From positions 62,001-126,000 of the forward strand of contig JADLZK010001190.1 of assembly GCA_015847255.1 (NCBI GenBank): DNA of 64,000 bases, written 5' to 3'. Below the pieces are notes generated by a model. The model ran no database searches. It saw only the letters and a list, made by a program, of their open reading frames with translations, and had not been told where the DNA came from. Made by a program: the position numbers and the translations under genes. This document shows positions 54,740 through 64,000 of the stretch, piece after piece; position 1 is the stretch's first letter; every line of letters begins with the position of its first letter. This DNA is from Hyparrhenia diplandra (lineage: Eukaryota; Streptophyta; Magnoliopsida; Poales; Poaceae).

Positions 54740-56495
54740 TAGGGCTGGATATCGAGCCAGCTCCGCTCGTTAGTGGCTCGGCTCGTTATAGCTTCGGCTC
54801 GTTAGTGGCTCGGCTCGTTATGGCTCGTTTTATAACGAGCCAAAAGTTAGCTCGGCTCGGCTCGTTAGCGAGCTCGAGCTGTTTCGCTTGGCTCATGAGC
54901 CAAAGCATAAAATGCATACACACAAAGATTTTAACCGTAAATCAAACAAAAACACATCACATGCATATATAAATTGAATAAACAAAATACATATAATTTT
55001 GCAATGAGAAATATAATTATGTTATAGTTTATGACCATGATACATTGTCCTCTCGTTGATCGATTATACCGATCTATACAATATTTGTTATTTATCTTGG
55101 CTCGTTATGGCTCGCGAAAGCAGCTCGCGAGCCACACTAGTACGTAAAGGCTTTTTGTGGTGGGCAAAAAATTTTTACGTGGCGGGCACACACGCCCGCC
55201 TCCAACCAAGGGTCACGGAAAATGATCCCTTTTTGCGTGGCGGGCACCCGCCCGCCATGCTAAACAAATGCACCGTGACGGGCATCTTATAAGCGCCCGC
55301 CACGGTAATGATTTCAAGAAAATAAAAAAAAAAAAAAACGGGACAGGCCCGCCAAGCCCATCCGTGGGCCCGCCGAGCCCATCCAGGGATCCGCCGCCGA
55401 GCGCCATCGGCCGCCGAGAGGTGGAGATCGCCGCCGTTGTACGGGAACGCCTCGCCGAATCCACCGGTCGACGCCGGGCGCGGCCGGATCCGCCCGCGAT
55501 CGACGGCCGGGCTTGCCGGATCCGCCATGGATCGACCTTAGCCTTGGCCGAGGAGCGACGTCGTGGAGGGAGGGAGCGCCGGGCCGTAGGCCGAGGGATG
55601 GAGGGGCGCCCGCGCCGTCGAGGAGTGAGGGGGGCGTACCGCGGCCGAGGGAGGGGGGGGCCGCCGCCGCGTCGAGGCCGGTCGGGCCGCCGCCGGCCGA
55701 GGATCCGCCTCCGCGCCGGGCCGAACCGCCGCCGCCGCGCCGAGGATCCCGCCCCTCCCGCCCCAATCCCGCCTCCGCCGCACCGCTGATTCGGGCCGCC
55801 GGACTTGCCGGAGAGGGGGGGCCGCGCCCCGCTGATCCTTGCCGCCGGTGAGGGAGAACGCGGGAGAGAGGGTGGGAGGGAGGGGAGGAAGAGGAGGAGC
55901 CGGGGTCGGGCATCTCAAGGCAAGCGTGGAGAGAGGGTCGAAGGGGAGAGGAGCAGTTCGAGTGGGAGAGAGAAGTGGCCGGGTGGGAGAGAAAAGTGAG
56001 AAGTGAAGTGGAGGCTAGGTTTCATCGCCATATATATACCAGCGATGCATTCCGGGCTGAAATGGGCTTGTTGGGCTTCGATTTTTTCTCGGACGGGCAT
56101 TTTAGAATGCCCGCCACGCAAAATTTATTTTACGTACGCGGGCGGGCATTTTAACACGCCCGCCACGCAAAAAGAAACTATTTTACGTGACGGCGCGTGT
56201 TAAGGTGCCCGCCACGCAAAAATCTTTTCCGCGGACGGGCAAAAACGCCCGCCACGTAAAAGTCTGGACGTGGCGGTATTTTACGCGGACGGGCAAAAAG
56301 TGCCGCCACGGAAAAAGATTTTGCAAGTGCTCGCAAAAATCATTTCGTTATTAGTGCCAAATTTCCGTTATAAAACGAGCTGGGCTCGTTACAAAACGAG
56401 TTGGTTTGTTATAAAACGAGTCGAGCTCGAGCCGAGCCATTAACGAGCGAGTCGAGCGAACTAACGAAGTTACGAAGTTTTTCGTCCGGCCTTTA
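54740..56495. mobile_element. hAT-like element carrying a CACTA element
   Basis: Flanked by the perfect 8-bp duplication GCTGGAAG (54732-54739 and 56496-56503), the hAT signature. Ends TAGGGCTGGA and, reversed, TAAAGGCCGGA are short imperfect TIRs. Subterminal 'ggctcggctcgtta' repeats appear at both ends in inverse. No transposase. Without the CACTA insertion it is about 530 bp. Confidence 0.82.
55135..56356. mobile_element. Non-autonomous CACTA element inside the hAT element
   Basis: Begins CACTAGTACG and ends CGTTATTAGTG, with the 3-bp duplication CCA at 55132-55134 and 56357-56359. Subterminal repeats 'cgcccgccacg' and 'gtggcgggca' occur at both ends in both orientations. The interior (55340-55930) is GC-rich with Pro/Arg/Ala-rich frames in several phases, possibly captured sequence, without a recognised domain. 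Confidence 0.85.
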
Positions 56496-56503
56496 GCTGG
56501 AAG

Positions 56504-57000
56504 ACGAGGTATGAGCCATGTAGCAAGGTCTAAAGAAAAAATACCGCTCTCAGTCGTATGCGAGTCCAATTCACATGTAACCGAGTAGAGCAGGCCTCGT
56601 ATCATGGTCGAGGGGCCGGTGGTTGAAGCAGTCCCCAAGCATAGTGCGAGGCGTGGTCGATGAGTCCCAAAGCGTAGTCGAAAACCATACTGTAGTCGAG
56701 GGAGTCCCCGAGCGTAGTGGAGAACTATGCCGTGGTCGAGGGAGTCCCCGAGCACTCTACGTACTCCTGCACTTCAAATCTTCTATCTATTTTTCTCTTT
56801 TCTTTTCTTTTTTTCTTACTATCCACTTTATTATTTATTCAAACAAATGTGTCTCAGGAAAGATGTTGACTGGTGTGACATTGCGTCCACCGTTTCATCT
56901 CGTCAGTCAAGCAGTGCAGCAGCGGTAGTTAATGCCTCAGCCGTGTGGGCCTTCCCGTGCATTAAACTAGGAGGCCTGGGCCCTCCTGCGTGGGATACTA
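56504..57000 (-). mobile_element. Gypsy-4 3' interior, right part
   Basis: Continues the 'agtccccgagcgtagtc' repeats interrupted by the hAT element. No coding region; it grades into unassigned sequence near 57000. Confidence 0.55.
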
Positions 57001-58800
57001 TCAGACTCGTTATATGTGTGGCCAGAAAGTCTACACATATAACACAGAATAAATAAATATCGAAGCAATGTTTTATATTGTAAACATAACTAATTTAACA
57101 CTTACAACTTACGAGAGTAACGCTGAACGGTTGCTAAACTTTTTAGGCTTCATTCTCTTCAGGGGACAGTTGATTTGGGCTCTCCGTATGTCAAGCACTC
57201 CGATTATTATCCTTAGCATCTTCTTCCATCTCTTGTGCAGCTTTTACTAACAAAGGCTAGGGGTGGGGGTAATAGCAAGAGTGAGTCCATGTCGAACTCA
57301 ATAAGAATAGCTAGGTAAGAACTACCCATAGATCATGATCAGTGTAACATAAATAATGTAAAACATAAAACGATAAACCATAAACATGTTAGCAACATCA
57401 GTCATCATCTTTAGTGCAAAGGTCCAAGGCTGCTTGTGTCCTTGAGCAGGGCTAGTATACCAGTTTGATAAACTCTCGCGCAGAGGTATATACTTTCACT
57501 GTGAGCCATAAATTGCCCTTTCGCCCGAGGCCTGTCGACCACTTAACCCTCTTACTAGGACGGTCGGCAGGTTCACTATGAAGTCTTTCAAAGGTTCATT
57601 TAACATGCTAGGGCCGCTAGGTATCTTCTCGTCAAATCCATGTCATATAATCCCACAAGAGATCCATAGTCCGGTTTGTAGTTCCGTGTGATACAACCCT
57701 CCATGGGGATCCATAATCTGCTTTTACCCTATCGACTTTCGGTAACCACTAACAAAGTTAAACAAGGTCCTCATACTAAACTAAAATTAGAGTCATGTAG
57801 CCCCCTCACAGTTGTGTTTGTAAATCCTAGATGTTCTCATTGTGCACAATTTCTTATGTTGATAAAGCCATGTTTTATGTTTCATGGCATAAACATTAAA
57901 TAAGTCACATGATCATGAACTTAAAGCTAGTAGATCCCAAACTATACTTGCCTTTAATATTTGCTCCAACTTTCCGATGCTTTGCTCCTGGTCATCAACG
58001 TCGGATCTTTAGCGCTCACAAACGGTTCTTGTCCTACTCGTAGCAAACACCACGCATACAAGCAAAAGACAAAATAAACTAAGAGTAAAACACTTATGAT
58101 AGCAAAAAGCTTGAAAACAACGTGCTAAAAGAGAACTCGTTGCTATGGTCAAGAGAACGCAAGAAACGCCGATAACGGAGATATCGTTAAAAAGAAACGA
58201 CTACCGATGTTTTATATTATGGAAGGAAATAAATAACTACATGCTCTATTTATTTTAATTGAGAAAACCATGTGAATAGAATTACTTCATATTGCTCACA
58301 TCATATTTAAATTCAAAATCGAGTTGGATCTAGTCACATTTTACTTATGAACATGCCATATAAATTAATCAAGTTTAACTTTATTTTTGCAAAATAAAAT
58401 GAGTACACATGAGAACTAAATAAGTTTATCGTATGGAACTGGTTCGATCTAAGTAAATTATAATTTATAAACATATGAAGATTGGCAATTAATTACCTTA
58501 ACATTTTATTCCAAAAAATCATCGAGGTATAAAACTTATATTACTTTTAATTAGAAAACTAATTACATAAAGCATTAATCAAGTAACTATTTGACTTAAC
58601 AAAATCATTAGAATATAAGGTGAAGAGCTTCAGCACTACGGCAAAGGGCGTGACGCTACGAAACTAACGCAACCGGAATGGATCGATTTGGACTTAAAAC
58701 GAAGAAATGTCGTACATTATGAACAGGATGGCAATTATGTAATTACTTGTACTGTGGCAAACTCGTAATTACGAGCATCTTGTACCTTGGGCTGATGCGT
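57001..58800. other. Intergenic sequence without a gene
   Basis: Mixed to AT-rich; only short frames on either strand. Possibly retrotransposon non-coding DNA, but I see no LTR pair or other diagnostic feature. Confidence 0.5.
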
Positions 58801-59345
58801 TCGTATTCTTCGTCACGAACTAGACGTAGCCATGACCATGGCTGCTGCTGTTTCCACGCGAAGTAGAGGGAGCCAAGGCAGGGATCATGGACGGCCGGAG
58901 GAGCTGACACGGAGCGCCATGGACCCACGCTCGAGGCTGGGAAGGGGGGTCGCACCCGACCTGCTGCTTGGGCGGCGGAACAGACATGCCGGCGGCGGTG
59001 CGGCTGCCCTACAGCGGGCGCGCTGGTCCGGCTGGAGGCCGGGGCGCGTGGTGCGCGGGTTGCGTGGCCACGAGATAGGTCCCAGGTGGTGGTGATGCCG
59101 AGGGAGAGGCGCTGGCTAACAGAACGACGAGATAGGTCCCAGGTGGTGGTGATGCCGAGGGAGAAAAATGAAAAGGAACTCGGTCAAACGTTAACGGATT
59201 CGAGGAACGGAATATGCCATGTTGTAGAGAACGACGGGATCTACCTCATGGTGGAGACGGAATTCGCCGGAACTCGACAGTTTAGCCGGAAACGCTCGCC
59301 GGAACCCTTGATGAGACGAACTTCGGCGAGGGATACAGAGCGCTA
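58801..59345. other. GC-rich coding-like stretch of unknown nature
   Basis: Two + strand frames (87 and 86 codons) carry no recognisable domain; the second includes part of a tandem duplication. Not called as a gene. Confidence 0.35.
59070..59165. repeat. 57-bp direct duplication
   Basis: 'cgagataggtcccaggtggt' and the next 18 bases occur at 59071 and again at 59128, a tandem repeat with a 57-bp period. Confidence 0.9.
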
Positions 59346-60240
59346 GGAGTGGTGGCTTGGGATGGCGTTTGCGGATTTGAAATCAGCGCGTCAAGGTGAA
59401 GGCCGTCATGTGTTTATATGTAGGGTTTGAAGTAGATGGAAAAATGATATATTTTATAATTTCAGGATTAAATTAATTTCAGAAAAGTCTAGAATTCATA
59501 TTTAAACCACGAAAAATACTCTGAATATTCTGAAAATTTAGAGAAAATTCTTGGAGACACTTTCGATCATGATGAACCCAAACAAAATACTTGGAGCTCA
59601 TAAAAAGATATTTGAGATGATCTAAAAAAAAAAAATCTCACAGAAAAACGAGAAATAGCTCAGGAAAAGCGGGGAAAAATTCTGAATAGGTTTGAGTGAC
59701 GGATTGATGTTACTCGATCATAGAGAAGTGATTTGAAGTTGAGGTCTAAGGATTCGAGAAACTTATAGTGAAAGATTAAACGGAAAGACCAAGGAAAAAA
59801 AAATGTATTAGAGAGAGACAATCGTCGCACTAACCGCTGTTTCAAAGCTTGGTACACACTCGAAAACATCAACACAGGTAACATGCAAACATCACATCAA
59901 GCAACAACCCATCGAATTAGGAAAGATCAAAAATTAATTTAGTGTTTTCTATTCACATCCCAAAATCCAAAAAAATTGGGGTTATGAGGAGGCATGCCCG
60001 TTGGCGCGGCTGCCTGTGTCACTTCATCGAAGTATACGTCATCCACCCCCTTCATCCCGTACATTCACTCAGCACGGCGTCTTTCCATACATGTCTGCCT
60101 ACTCTCCATAAATATTAAATAGCGTTATATAGTACTCAAAGTGAAAAAAAAAAGAGAGGATCTAAATCTAGATCTAGAGTGCATCAAAAAAGATAAAAAA
60201 AAAAAAAAAGAGATTAAGAGAGGATTAGAGAGCCTTTATG
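59346..60240. other. Intergenic AT-rich sequence
   Basis: No gene seen; A-rich tracts at about 59622-59633 and 60190-60210. Confidence 0.5.
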
Positions 60241-60379
60241 TACCACTTGGTAAGTTTTTCCTCCCCAAATCCAAGCTCAAACTCCCAATTCAAAAATTTG
60301 ATCAATTTTTAGGACAAAGCCTCTCCCCATAAGTTGGAAGAGGAAGACCCAGAGAGAAGAAGAGGGGGTTGGCGTCTTG

Positions 60380-60600
60380 TATTTATATCGCCGTAATTAA
60401 CAGCCACGAGCACCTTAACGCGCCCGCCACGCTTAATCCATTTACCGTGACGAGCGGGTTATCAAGTTTTCCGTGGCGAAGCGCGTTAAGGCGCCGCCAC
60501 AATTAATCCATTAACCGTGGCGGGCGGGCGGCGGGCGCCCGCCGACCGCGCCGCCACGGTAATTACCGCGGGCGACCGACAAAGCAGAGGCGGAGGTGGG
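60380..60600. repeat. Subterminal-type repeats of the 'cgcccgccacg' family
   Basis: Several 'gcgcccgccacgctt', 'accgtggcgggcggg' and 'cgccacggtaattac' motifs in both orientations, as in the CACTA element at 55135-56356. No CACTA ends found here, so probably a decayed relative. Confidence 0.5.
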
Positions 60601-60696
60601 CCGGGCCTCGTGGACACGGGCATCCAAGGATTTCTATTCCATCGGACTTCCGAGTCTCGGGTCCCACCGAATGATAGATAGATCGCCATCTAAATA

Positions 60697-60994
60697 CTCC
60701 CTCGGTCCCTTATTACTTGTCGTCGGGGGAGCTGCACCAAGACCAAGGCAAATGGTAAAAGACCAAAAGATCCCTATGAAATTAGTACAACCGACACAGC
60801 CATCTCTCTCCTCCGCTTGTTTTTTTTGCGAGGTGTGTGAGGCTGCCGTGTGAGCCTCGCGAGGGAGGAAAGTGAAAAGGCTGCCTTGTCAGTCAGCTGC
60901 TCCCTAGTACAGCCTAGGAACAGAGTAGGGAACGTCAATCTTTTCGGGACAAACTACTGTAGCTAGAACGTCAATTAAACCGGGACGGAGGGAG
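60697..60994. mobile_element. Stowaway-like MITE downstream of the GST gene
   Basis: Ends CTCCCTCGGTCCC and, reversed, CTCCCTCCGTCCC with flanking TA (60695-60696 and 60995-60996). 298 bp, ending 131 bp from the GST stop codon. Confidence 0.85.
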
Positions 60995-61125
60995 TAGAAT
61001 ATTTTTTTTTTTTTTTTTGAGGCGAACGAAATAGAATATTTGTAGCATGATCATCTTAGTTTAGCCCAAAAGCAATCCCGACTATATGCAGGCTGATAGA
61101 TGGCCCAAGGCCAAGCACCTATGGG

Positions 61126-61925
61126 CTATGGCAGCCCACGGCGAGCTCGCCTCATCTTGTTATACTCCAGCAGGCTGTGCACGTCAGGTATCACCTCCCT
61201 GACGCCGTCAAGCGCGGCGAACCGGTCCGCCCACGCCGCCAGCAGCGGCGTCTTGGCGGCGTCGACAACCCTCACGCCGCACATCACCTCAGACGCGCGC
61301 AGCCATCCGAGGAAGCCGCCTAGCACGACGTCCACGAGGCCGGCAGCATCCCCGCCGAAGAACGCCTTGCCCCCGGAGCACTCCTCGAACGCCTGCTCAA
61401 ACTTCTCCAGTACGGCCACCACCTGCCTCGCCGCCTCCACCCTGTCCTCTCTGGTCCTGCCATTGTAAACGGGTATCCAGGTGGTGAAGAGCTGCAATTG
61501 CCGGGCCAATCATCAGTACGAAATCTGAAGTCGATTTGCAGTTGCAAGTGCAGGTCTCAAGTGAATGGAAGGCACAGTAATACCTTGTCGTCGACGTAGG
61601 AGGCCCAGAAGCGAGCGACGGCGCGGCGGTAGGGGTCGGCGGGGAGAAGGCGGGGGCCGTGAGCCGGGAAGGCCTCGTCGACATACTCCACGATGACCCG
61701 GGACTCGCAGACGGGCCGGCCGTCGTGGAGGAGCACGGGCACCTTCGTGTGCACGGGGTTGGAGGCGAGGAGGAGCTCGCTCTTGCTGTCGAGGTTGTCC
61801 TCGACGTAACCGTAGGAGAGACCCTTGAGGTTGAGCGCGACGCGGGCCCTGATAACGAACGGGCTCGACCACGCGCCGAGCAGCTTCAGCTCTTGGCCAT
61901 TGTCCGCTTCTCGAGCTGCAGCCAT
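61126..61925 (-). CDS. Tau-class glutathione S-transferase, two exons
   Basis: Exon 1 61925-61584 (114 codons) and exon 2 61491-61126 (121 codons plus stop) are joined over a 92-bp intron (AAG|gtatta ... ttgcag|CTC), phase 0, giving 235 residues, normal for plant tau GSTs. The N-terminal thioredoxin-like domain has 'LLGAWSSPFVIRARVAL' (catalytic Ser 20/21 in the SPF motif), 'KVPVLLHDGRPVCESRVIVE' (cis-Pro and the Glu-Ser pair binding glutathione) and 'YVDEAF'. The all-helical C-terminal domain begins 'AVARFWASYVDDK'. A single intron at this place is usual for the tau class. Likely role: cytosolic glutathione conjugation of xenobiotics or stress metabolites. All key residues are present and nothing is broken. 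Confidence 0.95.
61492..61583 (-). other. Intron of the GST gene
   Basis: 92 bp, GT...AG on the - strand, separating the glutathione-binding domain and first helix from the rest of the helical domain. Confidence 0.9.
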
Positions 61926-61965
61926 TGGTTTTGCTGTGAGTGAGTGAGAACTCTGGAATTCGTTC

Positions 61966-61974
61966 CTTTATATA
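61966..61974 (-). promoter_or_regulatory. TATA box of the GST gene
   Basis: TATATAAAG on the - strand, 41 bp upstream of the ATG at 61925. That gives a short 5' UTR, so transcription probably starts close to the coding region. Confidence 0.65.
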
Positions 61975-62600
61975 TTACTTTGGAGTGTGGAGTGTGTGTT
62001 CCTTCCATTCTGGGGACGTCAGGATTCCGTCCAAGATCGTGTGCATGCGACTAACTGACCATGTGCGTGGTGTTCGTGTTCGTCATCCATGACGTGGACT
62101 CCTCATAATTGATCAAATGAAAAGTTTAACGATGTGAAGTTTTTGTTATCTTTTAGGTGTTGAAAATAGCTCGTTGTAGCTTTTTAAGTAATTGTAAATT
62201 ATTCCACTAATATATTTAAGGACACTTAGTTCTATTCAATGCTCTTATTTGGCTCGCTGTCAATTTGTTTTTTACTATTGCTCACCCTTAACAAATGAAA
62301 ATAATTGTCTTTTTTACTTTAGGTGACCATAGTTTCCTTTTTCCAGATAAAGGAATATATTAATATCTCAGGCTCTCCTCGATAGATACATATAGCTATT
62401 CTTTATTGCACCACAAACACATAGAATCACGTAGAAACAAACATAAAGCACGCACACCATAGGTTTCGAGCCTTGTTCCCTGGTCAAAGACAAACTGCCA
62501 CACGTGTCCTCCGGTTACAAACCAGGGGTCCTCCTCACATCAAAAACAACTGTTACAATGCGTGACTATCCGCCGTCATAACACGTAGGCTATCTCGATA
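61975..62600. other. Upstream region of the GST gene
   Basis: AT-rich intergenic DNA without a recognisable gene or transposon end. Confidence 0.5.
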
Positions 62601-63680
62601 ACTCAAATTTGTTGGCCCCACCTCCCACACCTGCCTTCTTGCCAACTTCGCGGGCACCCCCATAGCGGCCTCCTCGCCGGCATTGTGGTCCACTGCCAGC
62701 ACATACGAGGCCCTCCAATCGTCACACCAACACCCTCCCTCCTAATCACCTTCCTCCTCCGTTGACACCACAAACTTGAATGCCACAATAGATTGACCGT
62801 GTATGGTCTTCCAAAACAACGCCTCCAAGGAGGAACACGATGCCACTGACGCCACCGTTGAGGTCCAGGTTTTCACCCAGGAAAGACAAGCCCCCCAAAG
62901 GGAAGAGGACTGATCGATTGGCGCTTCCAAGGAAGAAAACGACGTCTCGAGACGTCATCATTTTCGGCCCAAGAGGGACAAAGATTTCGCCATGGCACCT
63001 CAATCCCGTGCAAAAAATTGGCCACAACACATGCATTTGTGCTAGTCGTAGTCTTGCCCAATTGAGCCACCGGCTATCGCCGATGCCGATTTTCGGATAT
63101 GGCCACCAGCTATCCGGCCAACAATTCCGCATACCATCGTGCCGATGACTCCGACGCTGAAGACTCTAGCCACCGGGGCACCGGATCCGCCTAACCCTAG
63201 AGAAGCCCCGCATTTGGCTCCATCGATGCCACTATATGAGGAGGAAAGGAAAGCAGAGAGAGGAAGCCCACCGTTGGTGGCAACATCCACTGACCACCGT
63301 CATCGCAGAATCGGCAAGGTGGCCTCACCAAGACCCACACAGCTCTGGCAAGGTGATGCCCCCCGGCCGCTTCATCCCACACCGCCATGACACCAAGCAA
63401 GAGGAAGGCCCCGCCGCCGCCATCCCGGTCAGCCACGAGCCCTCGCCGGCGGCCTACTCCAACGAAGACGCAGAGAAGAGTCGAGGAAAGGGGTAGGGGT
63501 GTGGCCGCTAGAGATGGCCGCCCGAGCCGCCCACGTGGGAAGACGACGGGGGTGATCCTATTTTTTCGGGAAGGAGAAGACTGGCTCCCCGTCCGTCTTT
63601 TGAGACTAGTTTGGAAGAAGATCAAGCATGGAATTGATTATTCCGTAGCTCCTCAGCCAATATCCTTTAGGGGATAGATG
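62600..63680. repeat. GC-rich repeat-like sequence related to 1-677
   Basis: Around 62820-62880 it shares the 'cctccaaggagg' and 'ggttttcaccc' blocks and their spacing with about 209-275. Overlapping frames on both strands, none with a domain. Likely a dispersed transposon-derived repeat. Confidence 0.45.
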
Positions 63681-63878
63681 ATGGATCGATGGGATTGGGA
63701 TGACCGTGCCTTGTGCTTTTCCTTTGTGATCGATGTATCGATGCGGTGCGTGCATGATAATCATTGTGTTCTTTTCTAAATACAGATGATGTAATGATTC
63801 AATAAAATTGTTAAGTTATTATTACTAAATGTTGGATATGAATACAAATGTTTATTGTGTTTATGAGTATGTTAATTG

Positions 63879-64000
63879 CACTACTACAAAATTATACTAT
63901 AGGGGCGGTTTCTGAGCCGCCCTTCTAACCATTCTTACGGTCACGAGGCAACGTGTGGTGCAGTTTTTTAGCCGTCCCTACAAATCGATATGTAAGGGAG
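63879..64000. mobile_element. Start of a further CACTA element (cut by the window end)
   Basis: CACTACTACAAAATTATAC is a standard CACTA terminus, followed by a GC-rich inverted motif ('aggggcggtt'/'agccgccctt') of the subterminal type. The rest lies outside the window. Confidence 0.75.

Noticed and set aside
55268..55918. Frames of 173 and 199 codons inside the CACTA element.
   Set aside because: Low-complexity Arg/Pro/Gly content in all frames; could be captured sequence but cannot be called a gene.

Overview
The window reads as nuclear DNA of a grass (Poaceae). The reasons are Stowaway and Tourist MITEs, CACTA elements with 'ctttgccgagtgcc' subterminal motifs, Tat-lineage Ty3/gypsy retrotransposons, non-autonomous LTR elements primed by tRNA-Asp, and a grass-style CC-NB-NB-LRR resistance gene. 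The species is not resolved; a panicoid grass is a guess. Only two host genes are well supported: an NLR on the + strand (36760-52951) and a tau-class glutathione S-transferase on the - strand (61126-61925). Nearly everything else is transposon-derived.

Layout. (1) 1-26440 is a nest of at least four levels. A GC-rich repeat (1-677 and 25908-26440) was hit by a solo LTR of a non-autonomous family ('element B', 678-1558 and 25373-25907). That LTR holds a decayed Tat-lineage Ty3/gypsy element on the - strand ('Gypsy-1', 1559-25367, TSD AGTAA). Gypsy-1's left LTR holds a complete non-coding LTR element ('element A', 1975-9888, TSD GAGAG), and its interior holds a third family member ('element C', about 12028-15640). 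(2) 26440-36490 is intergenic: MITEs, a foldback repeat, a 9-bp-TSD Mutator-like element with tandem-repeat ends, a gag-only LTR element (31034-34225, TSD CCGAG) and CACTA debris. (3) 36490-53010 is the NLR, three coding exons joined at phase 0. Intron 2 is 9.9 kb and holds a foldback element that was split by a second Tat-like element (42945-49147, TSD CTTTG). (4) 53088-57000 holds CACTA and gypsy remnants with a hAT-like element (54740-56495, TSD GCTGGAAG) that contains a CACTA element (55135-56356, TSD CCA). (5) 57000-64000 is intergenic with the GST gene, a Stowaway, more repeat-like GC-rich sequence and the first bases of another CACTA element.

The NLR is the main biological interest. 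Its first exon carries a coiled coil plus a nucleotide-binding domain without a Walker A motif. The second exon carries another NB domain with a readable P-loop, broken by one missing base in a G run. Differences between the two LTRs of the young element A are largely small indels in homopolymers, so sequencing or assembly error is a real alternative for that frameshift.

I found no CRISPR array, bacterial operon or clearly new enzymatic system; this is plant nuclear DNA. The unusual items are the tandem-NB NLR, an inverted-LTR end of Gypsy-1, opposite-strand ORFs with their own TATA boxes in the two Tat-type elements, and several nested insertions with intact target-site duplications.
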